Shown here piece after piece: positions 10,041 through 19,900 of a stretch of DNA of 64,000 bases. Made by a program: the position numbers and the translations under genes. Positions within the stretch are counted from its first letter, which is position 1. Every line of letters begins with the position of its first letter. Below the pieces are notes generated by a model that ran no database searches, was not told the origin of the DNA, and worked only from the letters and a program-made list of their open reading frames with translations. Origin of the DNA: Paenibacillus sp. V4I7 (GTDB taxonomy: Bacteria > Bacillota > Bacilli > Paenibacillales > NBRC-103111); contig NZ_JAUSZD010000002.1 in the NCBI RefSeq assembly GCF_030817275.1, positions 2,232,001 to 2,296,000 on the forward strand, given 5' to 3'.

Positions 10041-10086
10041 CCCCCCCCCCCCCACGTCGGTTTACCGACAGGGGGTTTTTGTTTTT
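10041..10086 (+). terminator. Terminator hairpin with 13-C homopolymer
   Basis: Thirteen consecutive C (10041-10053) are followed by ACGTCGG, a TTTA loop, CCGACA, GGGGG and five T. The stem is CCCCC + GTCGG / CCGAC + GGGGG. The C-run can slip during replication or sequencing, so its length is uncertain. Confidence 0.75.
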
Positions 10087-10205
10087 GGTGATGCTTGGTA
10101 GCACTGAGTGCTTCGACAGGATTGACCTATATTCAAGATCGTATTTACTAATTCTTTGCGCTTCGCATATTTGTATACTTAACCTAAGATTGGAGGGCGA
10201 ATACT

Positions 10206-11492
10206 TTGGCAAGAAAAAGATATGTCATCTGCGGAGTTAGTACGAGAGCGAACGGCATGTTTATCAAGAACATGCTGGAAACTTTTCAGTCGCATTGTGA
10301 AATTGTTGGATTGCTGGATGCGGATCCCGGACGATTTACGAATTGTTTCAAGAAATTCCCGACGTTGAGTGGGCTGCCTGTTTACCTTCCCGATCAATTC
10401 GAACAGATGATCATGGAGACGAGCCCCGACGTCGTTATTGTCGCAGGTGCGGATCATACCCATGCGGATTACATTGTTAAAGGATTGGAGCACCATCTTG
10501 AAGTCATATCGGAAAAACCGATGGTCACGAATGGCACAGATTGCAAGCGTGTTCTGGATGCGCAGAATAACAGTACGGGAAAGCTGTATGTGACATTTAA
10601 TTACCGCTACTCACCGATTCACACGAAAATCAAGGAATTGATCCTTGAAGGCAGAATCGGGAGGGTTACATCTGTCGATTTGAATTGGTATCTCGATACC
10701 TATCATGGCGCAAGCTATTTTAAAAGATGGAACCGTAAAAGAAGCAATTCCGGCGGATTGTCGGTGCATAAAAGCACCCATCATATTGATCTTGTCAATT
10801 GGTGGATCGATCAAAAGCCGGTGGAGGCTTTTGCATACGGCGCGCTGAATTATTTCGGTCCAGAAGGCGAACTCAATCCTGTCAAAGAAGACGGCAGGCA
10901 CTGTGGAACATGCCAAGTCAAGCAGAATTGCACCTATTTCATGCGATGGTCTACACGGAGTAAAGAGGTTGTACCCGAGGACGATCATTTGACGAATATG
11001 GTTGCGCTACCAGGCAGCGCAACCGGGTACCGAGCTGATGGTTGTATCTTTGATTCGGAAATCGATATTGAAGATACATATGCTGCCGTTGTCAAGTATA
11101 ACAAAGGGGCTATGATGAGTTATTCCGTTAACTTTTCGCTGCCTTATGAAGGATATCGTCTGGCGATTAACGGGACTAAGGGAAGAATCGAGACCAAGGA
11201 AGTGATGTCCAAGCGGACAACGCATCAGGTAGCCGAGCAAACCATTGAGTATTTCCCTTTGTTCGGCGGCAAAGAAACGATTCATGTGGTCCCGCGTCCC
11301 GGAGGGCATGGAGGAGGGGACCCTCTGATTTTGGAAGATTTGTTCTTAGGACCAGATCCGATTCGTCCCTATGAGATTATGGCAGGAGCGGAAGCGGGAG
11401 CTGACTCGGTGTTGACAGGGGAAGCGATATGGAAGTCAGTACAAACAGGCATGCCTGTTCGCATAGCCGACCTGTTGGTTTCATCGAACTGA
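10206..11492 (+). CDS. Gfo/Idh/MocA-family oxidoreductase
   Basis: This 428-residue NAD(P)-dependent dehydrogenase family protein starts at TTG 10206, 8 bases after GGAGGG. It has an N-terminal Rossmann fold (YVICGVSTRANGMF, then LLDADPGR) and the family EKP motif (VISEKPMVT, residues about 98-106). The C-terminal domain contains GGLSVHKSTHHIDLVNWW, where the His-x-x-x-His region normally carries the catalytic residue. A Cys cluster (CGTCQVKQNC, about residues 237-246) may bind a metal or be structural. In a pectin locus it could oxidise or reduce a galacturonate-, rhamnose- or inositol-type sugar; the substrate is inferred only from context. The next gene begins directly after it, so they are probably one operon. 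Confidence 0.88.
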   Translation: MARKRYVICGVSTRANGMFIKNMLETFQSHCEIVGLLDADPGRFTNCFKKFPTLSGLPVYLPDQFEQMIMETSPDVVIVAGADHTHADYIVKGLEHHLEVISEKPMVTNGTDCKRVLDAQNNSTGKLYVTFNYRYSPIHTKIKELILEGRIGRVTSVDLNWYLDTYHGASYFKRWNRKRSNSGGLSVHKSTHHIDLVNWWIDQKPVEAFAYGALNYFGPEGELNPVKEDGRHCGTCQVKQNCTYFMRWSTRSKEVVPEDDHLTNMVALPGSATGYRADGCIFDSEIDIEDTYAAVVKYNKGAMMSYSVNFSLPYEGYRLAINGTKGRIETKEVMSKRTTHQVAEQTIEYFPLFGGKETIHVVPRPGGHGGGDPLILEDLFLGPDPIRPYEIMAGAEAGADSVLTGEAIWKSVQTGMPVRIADLLVSSN

Positions 11493-11522
11493 TTGATAGG
11501 AAAAAAGGGGGACATAACTGCT

Positions 11523-13514
11523 GTGTATGAGAATCTAGAGAATGTGGGAATCGCCCACTTTGATGTGAAAAGCCAGCTTCCGCGTTGGGTTTACGAATCT
11601 GCTATGAGAGCAGCACAGAAGGGCGAACAAGCGCGTTCAGCCATTAAGGACAAGACAGAGCTCAAGCTAAGGCAACAGGATATCCGCAAAGGGCTGGAAC
11701 GCTGCATCGGCGGCATGCCTTCTTCGGATACACCATTAAATCCGAGAGTTACAGGTTCGGTCGAAGGGAATGGTTTCCGAGTTGAAAAAGTCATTTTCGA
11801 ACCGAGGCCTCATGTATATGCGACTGCGAATTTGTATGTACCCAACGGGATAATTGAGCCCCGTGGAGCCGTGCTGCTTCTATGCGGACATCGTGAACAG
11901 GCTAAACATTGTGATGAGTATCAAACGGTTTGCCATTATATGGTCCATTCCGGTCTTGTTGTGATGTCGCTTGATCCAGTCGGTCAGGGGGAAAGGTTCG
12001 GATTTTACGATCCTGAATCGAAACAGGCTCCGATGACTAGCGTTACTGAGCATGAAAATGTCGGGCGGCAGTGTATGCCGTTAGGGGATAGTTTAGCCCG
12101 TTACATGCTTCATGACGCCGTACGCGCGATAGATTATTTATGCACTCGGACGGAGGTCGACCCGAACCGTATAGGAGTGACAGGCCATTCAGGCGGTGGA
12201 ACGCAGACTTCGCTGGTTATGATGTACGATCAGCGCATTGCCGCAGCCGCTCCAGGCGGATTTATTATGAATCGGCCGTACTTTCTGCTTACCGGCAAAG
12301 CCCAAGATGCCGAGCAGAAATGGCCGGGTTTCTCCGCGCTAGGTTTCGACCATGAAGACATTGTAATGGCCATGGCTCCACGGCCTGTGCGCATTCTTGC
12401 TACCACGTATGATTCCGTCCCGATTGAAGGTCCCAGGCATACGGTAGCTGTAAACCGCAGATTTTGGGAGATGCATGGCCGAGGTGAAGATCTGGACATT
12501 TTCGAAGATGAAAATGTTCATCGATTTACGATTCCATTGGCACGTGCGGCGGCACAGTTTTTTTCTAAGCATTTGCTCGAAGGTACGGTTGTACAGTCAA
12601 GTGAAGAAATAAAGCTGATCCCAGCCCAGCAGCTATGGTGCACACAAAGTGGGCAGGTTATCGGCGAGCTTGAGCATGCCCAAAGTACGCACGTTGAAAA
12701 TATGGAACGACTAGCGATATTTGAGAGGTCACGTCAAGCATTGCCAGAAGACGAACGAAAAAAGCGCGCGATCGAATGGCTTCAAAAGCGTGTATTTTCG
12801 GGCAGACAGCTTTGCGACCTTAACCAGCGTCCTTCTGGTGGAGGAGAAGTTGCGAATATGTGGGTGATCCGCAAGATCTGGTGGAGTCAAACTGGATTGT
12901 TAAACCATTGTTTACAATTTTTCGATTCGAAGCTTGCGGGGAATAAACTTCCTGTGACCATTGGCATTTGGGACGGCGGATCGAGCCAGCTTGAAGTGCA
13001 TGCCAAGTGGATTGAAGAAACTTGCGCTTCCGGACGGATTGCCATGGTGCTCAATCCAACAGGAATCGGTCCGCTTCTTCCGCATTTGAATTCTCCTACG
13101 GATAAACCATTCAAACGATTCGGGATGATGGACAGATATACCGACGAAATGATGTGGCTGGGCGACAGTATGGCTGCAATACGAACATACGATGTATTGC
13201 GGGCAGTGGAGCTTGCAACTGGATCATCCAATATCGATCCCTCAGACATTAGACTATATGGTAGCGGACGATATGCCATATATGCCGGATTAGCGGCTTT
13301 GCTTGATGACCGCGTTCAGAATGTTTGGATGGAGAACCGCATGAACAGTATCTCCGATTGGATCAAGGAACCGTTTTACGATGAAACGGATTCCTTAAGC
13401 TTTATTTTACCCGAAATGCTCCGATATTTTGATCTTCCTGATATGGATAGATGGCTTGCCGAGAAAGGCAAGCTTTACGATTCTACGCTTGTTAGGAGCG
13501 ATTTTGTGAGCTGA
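11523..13514 (+). CDS. Tandem alpha/beta-hydrolase, acetyl-xylan-esterase-like
   Basis: I favour the GTG at 11523 (about 11 bases after AAGGGGG), giving 663 residues; a TTG at 11493 directly after the previous stop is the alternative. The first half is an alpha/beta-hydrolase of the acetyl-xylan-esterase/dienelactone-hydrolase type: oxyanion region LLLCGHREQ, LDPVGQGERFG, nucleophile elbow GVTGHSGGGTQT (Ser), and a late DENVHRF His candidate. The second half looks like another hydrolase fold (VTIGIWDGGS and DIRLYGSGRYAIYAG), but the position of the nucleophile Ser is Gly, so it is probably inactive. No signal peptide is present, so it acts in the cytoplasm. Removing acetyl or other esters from imported pectic oligosaccharides is a reasonable inference, not shown directly. 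Confidence 0.8.
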   Translation: MYENLENVGIAHFDVKSQLPRWVYESAMRAAQKGEQARSAIKDKTELKLRQQDIRKGLERCIGGMPSSDTPLNPRVTGSVEGNGFRVEKVIFEPRPHVYATANLYVPNGIIEPRGAVLLLCGHREQAKHCDEYQTVCHYMVHSGLVVMSLDPVGQGERFGFYDPESKQAPMTSVTEHENVGRQCMPLGDSLARYMLHDAVRAIDYLCTRTEVDPNRIGVTGHSGGGTQTSLVMMYDQRIAAAAPGGFIMNRPYFLLTGKAQDAEQKWPGFSALGFDHEDIVMAMAPRPVRILATTYDSVPIEGPRHTVAVNRRFWEMHGRGEDLDIFEDENVHRFTIPLARAAAQFFSKHLLEGTVVQSSEEIKLIPAQQLWCTQSGQVIGELEHAQSTHVENMERLAIFERSRQALPEDERKKRAIEWLQKRVFSGRQLCDLNQRPSGGGEVANMWVIRKIWWSQTGLLNHCLQFFDSKLAGNKLPVTIGIWDGGSSQLEVHAKWIEETCASGRIAMVLNPTGIGPLLPHLNSPTDKPFKRFGMMDRYTDEMMWLGDSMAAIRTYDVLRAVELATGSSNIDPSDIRLYGSGRYAIYAGLAALLDDRVQNVWMENRMNSISDWIKEPFYDETDSLSFILPEMLRYFDLPDMDRWLAEKGKLYDSTLVRSDFVS

Positions 13515-13522
13515 GGGAGGAG

Positions 13523-15442
13523 ATGAGGTTGCAAATTCATAGAAATCCCCAACTTGTACGGCGCTATATAAAGTTTTTGAAACCTTACCGGTTTTATATT
13601 TTGACGATTATCGTTCTAGGTATCCTTCAATTTGCAGCTCCTTTGACTGTACCCTGGATGACGAAGATTATGGTCGACGAAGTGCTTCCGCAAAAAGACA
13701 GCTTATGGACCCTGGAAAAGGTGATCATGATTTTGGCTTGCGTCTACCTGTTTAGTATAGTGACCAACTTCTTACGCCAATATGTAACGGCAAAAATGGG
13801 TAATTCCATGATCATAGATATTCGGTTTCAGTTATATCAACACATGCAAAAGCTATCCCAACGATATTATGACAGCCGTCAAGTTGGGAGCATTCTGTCC
13901 CGCATACTTAATGATGTGAACGGTGCACAAAACTTGGTCGGCGGCGGGGTTATCAACTTGTTGATAGACCTGTTTCTTGTCCTCTTCGCGGGTTTTATGC
14001 TTTTCAGTATGGATTGGAAACTTGCATTGCTATCCTTATGGCTTCTGCCATTCTACTACTTAACGTTTACGAACCTTAATGTACGGATTCGTTTTGCTTG
14101 GCGATCTGTACATCGTCAGATGGAGCGAATCTCCGGTGTATTGGTGGAACGAATCTCAGCAATGAAGGTCGTGCAGGCGTTTAATCGAGAAAAGATGGAA
14201 CTTAGTCGATTTAAGAAGCAGGCCACTGCTCACTACTCCTATACGATGTCTGCTCACCTTTTGTCAAATGCACTAGGCCGTATCAGCCAAACTTTCCAAG
14301 ACGCAGGGGGACTGATTATATGGTTTGTAGGGGGGAGTATGGTGATCGGCGGAAGGATGTCGGTAGGAGAATTGATCGCGTTCCAAGCCTATTTGTCCCA
14401 GCTATATGGGCCCATTCAACGTTTCTCCGATGTTAACGTCACGATTCAAAATTCGCTGACGAACGTTGAAAGAATTTTTGAAGTTTTTGACATTCAACCT
14501 GACATTCGAAATAAGGAGAACCCTGTTCCTTTGAAAGTTTGCCACGGCGAGATTGAATTCGATCAAGTCAGCTTCGAGTATGTCATTGAAAGACATGGAC
14601 AGCAAGCCGAATCTCACCAGAGGGATCAAGATAAGATGACGAACATAAAGCCTGGCAAACGTTTTTATTGGATTCCGCCTAAAATGAAGCCTGATCCGCT
14701 TCCAATGGTTCTTGAGAAAAGAAAGGCTCTAAGGCGGATTAGCTTCCATGCGAGGAGCGGGGATGTCGTAGCGCTTGTTGGCCCAAGTGGCGGTGGGAAG
14801 TCTACCATTATTCATTTAATTCCTCGTTTTTATGATCCGGACAAAGGTAAGGTTTTGTTGGATGGGGTGGATTTGCGAGATTACGATTTAGAAGATGTAC
14901 GCAGCCATATCGCTCTTGTGCTCCAGGACAATATTCTGTTCTCAGGAACGGTTTATGAGAATATTGCCTATAGTAACCCTAAGGCTACCAGGGACGAAGT
15001 ATACACGGCAGCAAAGGCAGCTAATGCCCATGAATTTATCGAAGAGTGGGAACTGCAGTATGATACTGTCATCGGGGAACGCGGGGTCCGACTCTCTGGT
15101 GGGCAAAAACAGCGGATCGCAATTGCCAGGGCACTTCTAAAAAATCCTCGAATCCTGATTTTGGATGAGGCGACATCAGCATTGGATGCGGAGTCGGAGT
15201 ACTTGGTTACAGAAGCTTTGGAAAGATTGATGGAAAACAGAACGACGTTTGTAATAGCGCATCGTCTGGCTACGGTTGTTCGAGCAGATCAAATACTTGT
15301 TGTCGACCGGGGACGAATTGTGGAGCAAGGCAACCACCAAGAGCTGCTTGCTCAAAATGGTTTATATCGCGAGTTATACGAAAAGCAGTTGATGGCAATG
15401 AGACCTGAAGAACTGAATTTAGCACTGAAGTTGAAAGTATGA
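13523..15442 (+). CDS. ABC exporter, fused membrane and ATPase domains
   Basis: This 639-residue half-transporter of the ABCB/MsbA type has an N-terminal six-helix membrane domain (RFYILTIIVLGILQFAAPL, SLWLLPFYYLTFTNL and others) and a C-terminal ATPase domain with Walker A GPSGGGKST (about 420-428), signature LSGGQKQRIAIARA, Walker B ILILDEATSALD and H-loop IAHRLAT. The start is ATG 13523 or, with better spacing from GGGAGG, TTG 13529. Unusually, about 40 mostly charged residues (about 354-397) are inserted between the first strand of the ATPase domain and the Walker A region. It follows the esterase by 8 bases and precedes the sugar-binding lipoprotein. An exporter inside a sugar-uptake locus is unexpected, and its substrate is unknown. 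Confidence 0.92.
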   Translation: MRLQIHRNPQLVRRYIKFLKPYRFYILTIIVLGILQFAAPLTVPWMTKIMVDEVLPQKDSLWTLEKVIMILACVYLFSIVTNFLRQYVTAKMGNSMIIDIRFQLYQHMQKLSQRYYDSRQVGSILSRILNDVNGAQNLVGGGVINLLIDLFLVLFAGFMLFSMDWKLALLSLWLLPFYYLTFTNLNVRIRFAWRSVHRQMERISGVLVERISAMKVVQAFNREKMELSRFKKQATAHYSYTMSAHLLSNALGRISQTFQDAGGLIIWFVGGSMVIGGRMSVGELIAFQAYLSQLYGPIQRFSDVNVTIQNSLTNVERIFEVFDIQPDIRNKENPVPLKVCHGEIEFDQVSFEYVIERHGQQAESHQRDQDKMTNIKPGKRFYWIPPKMKPDPLPMVLEKRKALRRISFHARSGDVVALVGPSGGGKSTIIHLIPRFYDPDKGKVLLDGVDLRDYDLEDVRSHIALVLQDNILFSGTVYENIAYSNPKATRDEVYTAAKAANAHEFIEEWELQYDTVIGERGVRLSGGQKQRIAIARALLKNPRILILDEATSALDAESEYLVTEALERLMENRTTFVIAHRLATVVRADQILVVDRGRIVEQGNHQELLAQNGLYRELYEKQLMAMRPEELNLALKLKV

Positions 15443-15474
15443 TGGACCTATATAAATGAAATACTGCCCAATGA
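15443..15474 (+). promoter_or_regulatory. Two-box regulatory element, copy D (weaker)
   Basis: ATGGACCTATATAAATG is followed by GCCCAATGA, with the CC cores 21 bases apart. A -10-like TAATAA is at 15491. It is less similar than copies A-C but is placed the same way, directly before a transcription unit. Confidence 0.3.
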
Positions 15475-15484
15475 AAGCGTTGCA
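15472..15484 (+). promoter_or_regulatory. cre-like site (imperfect)
   Basis: TGAAAGCGTTGCA shares the AAGCGTT core of the other cre-like sites but lacks the conserved C near its end. It overlaps copy D of the two-box element, upstream of the sugar-binding lipoprotein. Confidence 0.25.
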
Positions 15485-15547
15485 ATTTCGTAATAAAGTA
15501 AGATTAAATAAATGATTAAGCAAAAATCTAAGGAGGTTCAAAGAAGT

Positions 15548-16855
15548 ATGAAAAAGTATCTGAAATCATCCTTGTTGATTGCGATAGCAATCACCGCTAT
15601 TGCAGGCTGTGAGGCAGAACCTACAGCACAAAGTCCAGACGTCCCAAAAACTACGAAGGCACCGGATAATGAATTGTTCATTTATACGGTGTACCCTGCT
15701 TTTTATGCGAAAGAAGAAAATTATGAGAAGCAAATCGGGCAATACCTGAAGAAAAAGTTTCCCGATATCTCCTTTAAACATGTTCATTGGGACAATCCGG
15801 GTCGACAGTATAAGGATCTGATCGCGGCCGGCACGATTCCCGACATCATCATCGAGAATTCGAGCGGCAATTATGAAAAGAGTATTATTAAAAACGATCT
15901 CCAATACGATATGACCGAATTGATCAAAAAATATAATTTTGACACCAGCAAATTAAATCCAGCAGCTATGGCGAAGATGAAAAACAAGACTCCGGAAGGG
16001 AAAATATACGGATTGCCTTACCAATTAAGCGATTTCGTGCTTTTCTACAACAAGGATATCTTTGATAAATTCGGGGTCGATTATCCCAAAGATGGCATGA
16101 CATACGATGAAGTTTACGAATTGGCCAAAAAGTTGACTCGTGTAGAAGGAGAAAATACATATAAAGGCTATCAACAGCATCCCGGTTTGTATATGACTTA
16201 TAATCAACTAGGGCTATCGCCGTTCAGTTTGACGGAGGACAAGGCAGTACTAGCAACGGACGGATGGAAGAAGCTTGTTGACAACTTAAGGCGGTTCTAT
16301 GAAATTCCGGCTAACCAGTTTACTTCGGTTGACCATTTCCCCCAAGGGAAAATGGCGATGAGTGTCCATGTTTCAGAGAAAATCGTTCAATGGTATGAGC
16401 AAAATAAAAACCTGAATTTCGATATCGCTGCCATGCCCTCCTTCTCCGATGCTCCTAATACGAAAGCGCAGCCTAATATGTACGCAGCTTTTATTACGAA
16501 CCAATCCACGAAGAAGGACCAGGCGTTCCAAGTTATCCAATATATGCTTTCTGAAGAGATGCAAGTCAATTTAGCCAAAGAAGGCATTATCGGCTCGCTG
16601 CAGACCCCTGCGGTTCAAGAGGCGTTTGGGAAAAACTTGCCGCAAATGCAGGGTAAGCATGTTCAGTCGATATTCTACGGCCAAAATGCGATGCCTCCGG
16701 CTGCTCGGGCAGCAGGCTTAACCTATATTGATGTACCGCTGCATAATGTTTTCTCTCCTTTGATTTTTGGTGAATCCAAAGATTCCATGACCGCACTGCG
16801 GATGATCCAAGAACAATCGACCAAAGGTATTGAAACAGAAAAAGCCGCCAAATAA
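15548..16855 (+). CDS. Extracellular sugar-binding lipoprotein (ABC importer component)
   Basis: This 435-residue family 1 solute-binding protein starts at ATG 15548, 10 bases after AAGGAGGT; the upstream in-frame ATG at 15512 lacks such a site. The signal peptide ends in a lipobox (AITAIAGC), so the mature protein is lipid-anchored on the cell surface. The body shows the usual features of oligosaccharide-binding proteins: an early DLIAAGTIPDIII strand, a YGLPYQLSDFVLFYNKDIFDKFG hinge region, and DQAFQVIQYMLSEEMQ near the C-terminus. It would capture oligosaccharides released from pectin. No MalF/MalG-type permease or MsmX-type ATPase is next to it, so its partners must lie elsewhere. A terminator follows. 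Confidence 0.9.
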   Translation: MKKYLKSSLLIAIAITAIAGCEAEPTAQSPDVPKTTKAPDNELFIYTVYPAFYAKEENYEKQIGQYLKKKFPDISFKHVHWDNPGRQYKDLIAAGTIPDIIIENSSGNYEKSIIKNDLQYDMTELIKKYNFDTSKLNPAAMAKMKNKTPEGKIYGLPYQLSDFVLFYNKDIFDKFGVDYPKDGMTYDEVYELAKKLTRVEGENTYKGYQQHPGLYMTYNQLGLSPFSLTEDKAVLATDGWKKLVDNLRRFYEIPANQFTSVDHFPQGKMAMSVHVSEKIVQWYEQNKNLNFDIAAMPSFSDAPNTKAQPNMYAAFITNQSTKKDQAFQVIQYMLSEEMQVNLAKEGIIGSLQTPAVQEAFGKNLPQMQGKHVQSIFYGQNAMPPAARAAGLTYIDVPLHNVFSPLIFGESKDSMTALRMIQEQSTKGIETEKAAK

Positions 16856-16867
16856 CTTTTTTCGTCG

Positions 16868-16896
16868 AAACTCCAGTTTAAGGACTGGAGTTTTTT
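16868..16896 (+). terminator. Rho-independent terminator
   Basis: AACTCCAGT, a TTAAGG loop and ACTGGAGTT are followed by six T. The stem is identical to the terminator at 389-418. Confidence 0.85.
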
Positions 16897-16923
16897 CTCG
16901 AAGCTGGGGAGGAAGAGGAACAA

Positions 16924-19900
16924 ATGAACTTAATGCAACTGCAAAAAAAATTTGCTCATGCAGATCCGCGTTTCGGACCAGTCCCCTTTTGGTGGTGGAG
17001 TGCTGAAGAGGTAACGGCGGAACGAATTCGCTGGCAAATGAAAAAGTTTCGAGACGGAGGGCTGCGCAACATCGGTATTATTAATTTGGCCCCTACAGGA
17101 CCGCAGTACGGTTCCGTGAGCGATCGTCCCGTTTATGCCAGCGAAGATTGGTGGTGTATGTTCGAGGTTGCTTTGCGCGAAGCGGAGCGACTGGGTATGT
17201 ATCTTTGGTTTTACGACCAAATTGGTTTTTCCGGGTCCAACATGCCGTCTCGTATCGTCACAGAGCATCCGGAAATGACTGGGTATCAATTACGCCGTTT
17301 CACGCACGGCGAGGAGATGCCCAAATCCTCGGAAGTCCTTTATGAAACAAACGATTATGTTTATGCTTCGGTACGTCAGGGGTTCAATTGGCTCGACCCT
17401 AAGGCAACGGGACAATTGATTGACCGGATTCATGGTGAAATGGAGCGCCGCTTCCCTTATGATCTCGGCAAGACGATTGCGGGAAGCTTCCAGGACGAAC
17501 TTCCACCGCTTCCTCTGTGGACACCTGAATTGACGGCTCGTTACAAAGAAAGGTTTAAGGAGGAACTAACGCCTCTTCTACCCGCCTTGTACGATCCGCT
17601 TCCTGGCTATGAACAAGTGCGTCGCCGAGTATACCGTCTTGCTGCTGAGCTTGCCGAACAATCGTTCTTTATTCCACTCGGCAATTGGCACCGACAGCGC
17701 GGAATGCTCATTTGCTGCGATCAAGCCGGACCAGCGCGAAGAGCGGATCCTAACGGGGCGCAGCGGCTTTATTTGGATTATTTTCGGACACATCGATGGT
17801 ATAACGCATCGGGAAGCGACATGGATGGCGAGATTAAGCCACATTCGTCCATGGCGCATTTACACGGCGGCTCACGCGTGTTCTTAGAAGCATTCCATTC
17901 CAGTGGTTGGGGCGGGACATTGGAGGAAACGATGCATTGGTTGATTCCCTGGTTTCAAGCGGGAGCAACCGTATACAGTCCCCATGCCGTTTACTATAGC
18001 ACCCGTGGCGGTTGGTGGGAGTGGGCTCCGCCCGATACGGGATGGCGTCAGCCTTATTTCGAGCATTATCCAGTCTTTGCCGACACGATTAGCCGTGTTT
18101 GTTATTTATTAAGTGAGGGGACGCACGTTTGCGACGTTGCTGTCCATTACCCGTCTTATGCGGTATGCGGATACTTGTCTTTGGCGGATGGGAAAATAAA
18201 TGAGCACCCGATGGGAGTCTCGAATCGTGAGCATAACAATCAAGTAGCTCATATCCAAAACGTATATAAGAAAATAACAGGCAGTTGGAGCCGCAGAGAT
18301 CACAAGCAGCCTGGTGCGCTAAGGAAAGCACAGCTAGATTTCGATATTGCAGACGATAGTGCCTTGCAAAAGGCGACGTCAGATAAGGGCAAACTTAAAA
18401 TAGCGGATGAGCGTTTTTCCGTTTTACTTTTGTGCGGAACAACCGTTATGGATGATGAAGCACGCACACGAACCGAAGCTTGGTTGAAAGAAGGCGGTTT
18501 TGTGATTGCCGTAGATGTGCCAGAGGCGGAGCGGGATTTGGCTGGTGCCGTATATGTAGATACAGCGGAAGAGGCTGTAGTACTGGTGGAATCCCGTATT
18601 CCGAAAAGGGTGGAGGGACCAGGTGAATCCTTGCACCGCAAAATCGAGGATGCTGACATCTTCTTACTGCTTCCAGAGAACGGAGCTTTGTTAAACATGC
18701 ATCAACCTGCGTGTCCGGATACCGTTTTACCGGGGTCATCTGTTTACCGGATAAGAACAGATCGTGAGCCCCAGCTTTGGGATCCAGTCAACGGATCTAT
18801 GGAGCCGATTCCGTATAAACGGGAAGGCGAATGGATTGAAGTACAAGCTCCATTCACATCCTGGCCTGCTTCGTTGATCGTGTGCGCAGAGACGAATACA
18901 GCTAATTCGGCTGCAGAATATAATCGTGAAGACTTCACAATTCGTCCCTTTCCTGCTCAAATTGGTCAATTGGAAGCGAGTGGGAAAAGGCTGGAGTTGG
19001 CATCTAACGACTGGCGAATCCAAGTGGAGCCCACTTTGGACAACCGGTATGGGGACTTTGATTTGCATGGAGAGCTTAACGGCTTTCTGCCGACCGAACG
19101 CCGCATGATGCATGTGCGCTTAGAGAGGGAACAGTCGGAGGGAGAAAAGGCTGGCTGGCAAAAACCTGGTTTGGATGAATCCAATTGGCTGACGAGATTG
19201 TGGAGTGAATCCGCTTATTGGCATGTATGCCATGGAGAAGAGTTCGACGAATTACGTTCTGTTCAGAAAGTGTACAGCAACGTGTTTGGAGATCTTGCCA
19301 TGCGTTCTTGGGCGGGCCGGATGGGTCGTGTTCCTCGTCGATTTCTCAATCTTGGTGAATTGAAAAAAAGAGAATTCGTTTGGGCAAAAACATTTGTGAT
19401 CGCACCTTCGGGTGGACGCTACTGGATCCGGTCGGAAAGTAACGCCAACATTACTGGACGTATCAATGGCAAGGAGATTGCATGGAGCGGAGGACCCGAG
19501 GAACAAACGGCATGGATCGAGTTGCAGGAAGGGAGCAATGAGCTGCTACTCAGGGCTGAAGCTATCGGCAACGGTGTAATAAGAGCTGGTATCGAAGTGA
19601 ACACGATCGCGCGTCCGCCCCTTCCAAAATGGCTATTTACCCAGCATCCTAATTTACAATCCAGCTTGATGAACCAAGTCGAAAGCAGACGAGATCACCC
19701 ATTTCAGCGGGTTCGAATCGTGTTTGCCGCTCGTGGGAGAGCCATACTTTATGTGAACGGTGTCAATGTGACTGAACATGGGGATTTCAACCCTTATATC
19801 CGGCAAGGTCAGGAAGAAGTTGATGTTACGGATCTTTGGCAATACGGCATGAACGAAGTCAGAGTTGCTTTACCCGAAGGGAAAGGCGAAGTGTTTGTAG

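Noticed and set aside
10131..10160. Possible fifth two-box element before the oxidoreductase gene
   Set aside because: GACCTATATTC is present but no second CCTA box occurs 21-22 bases later.
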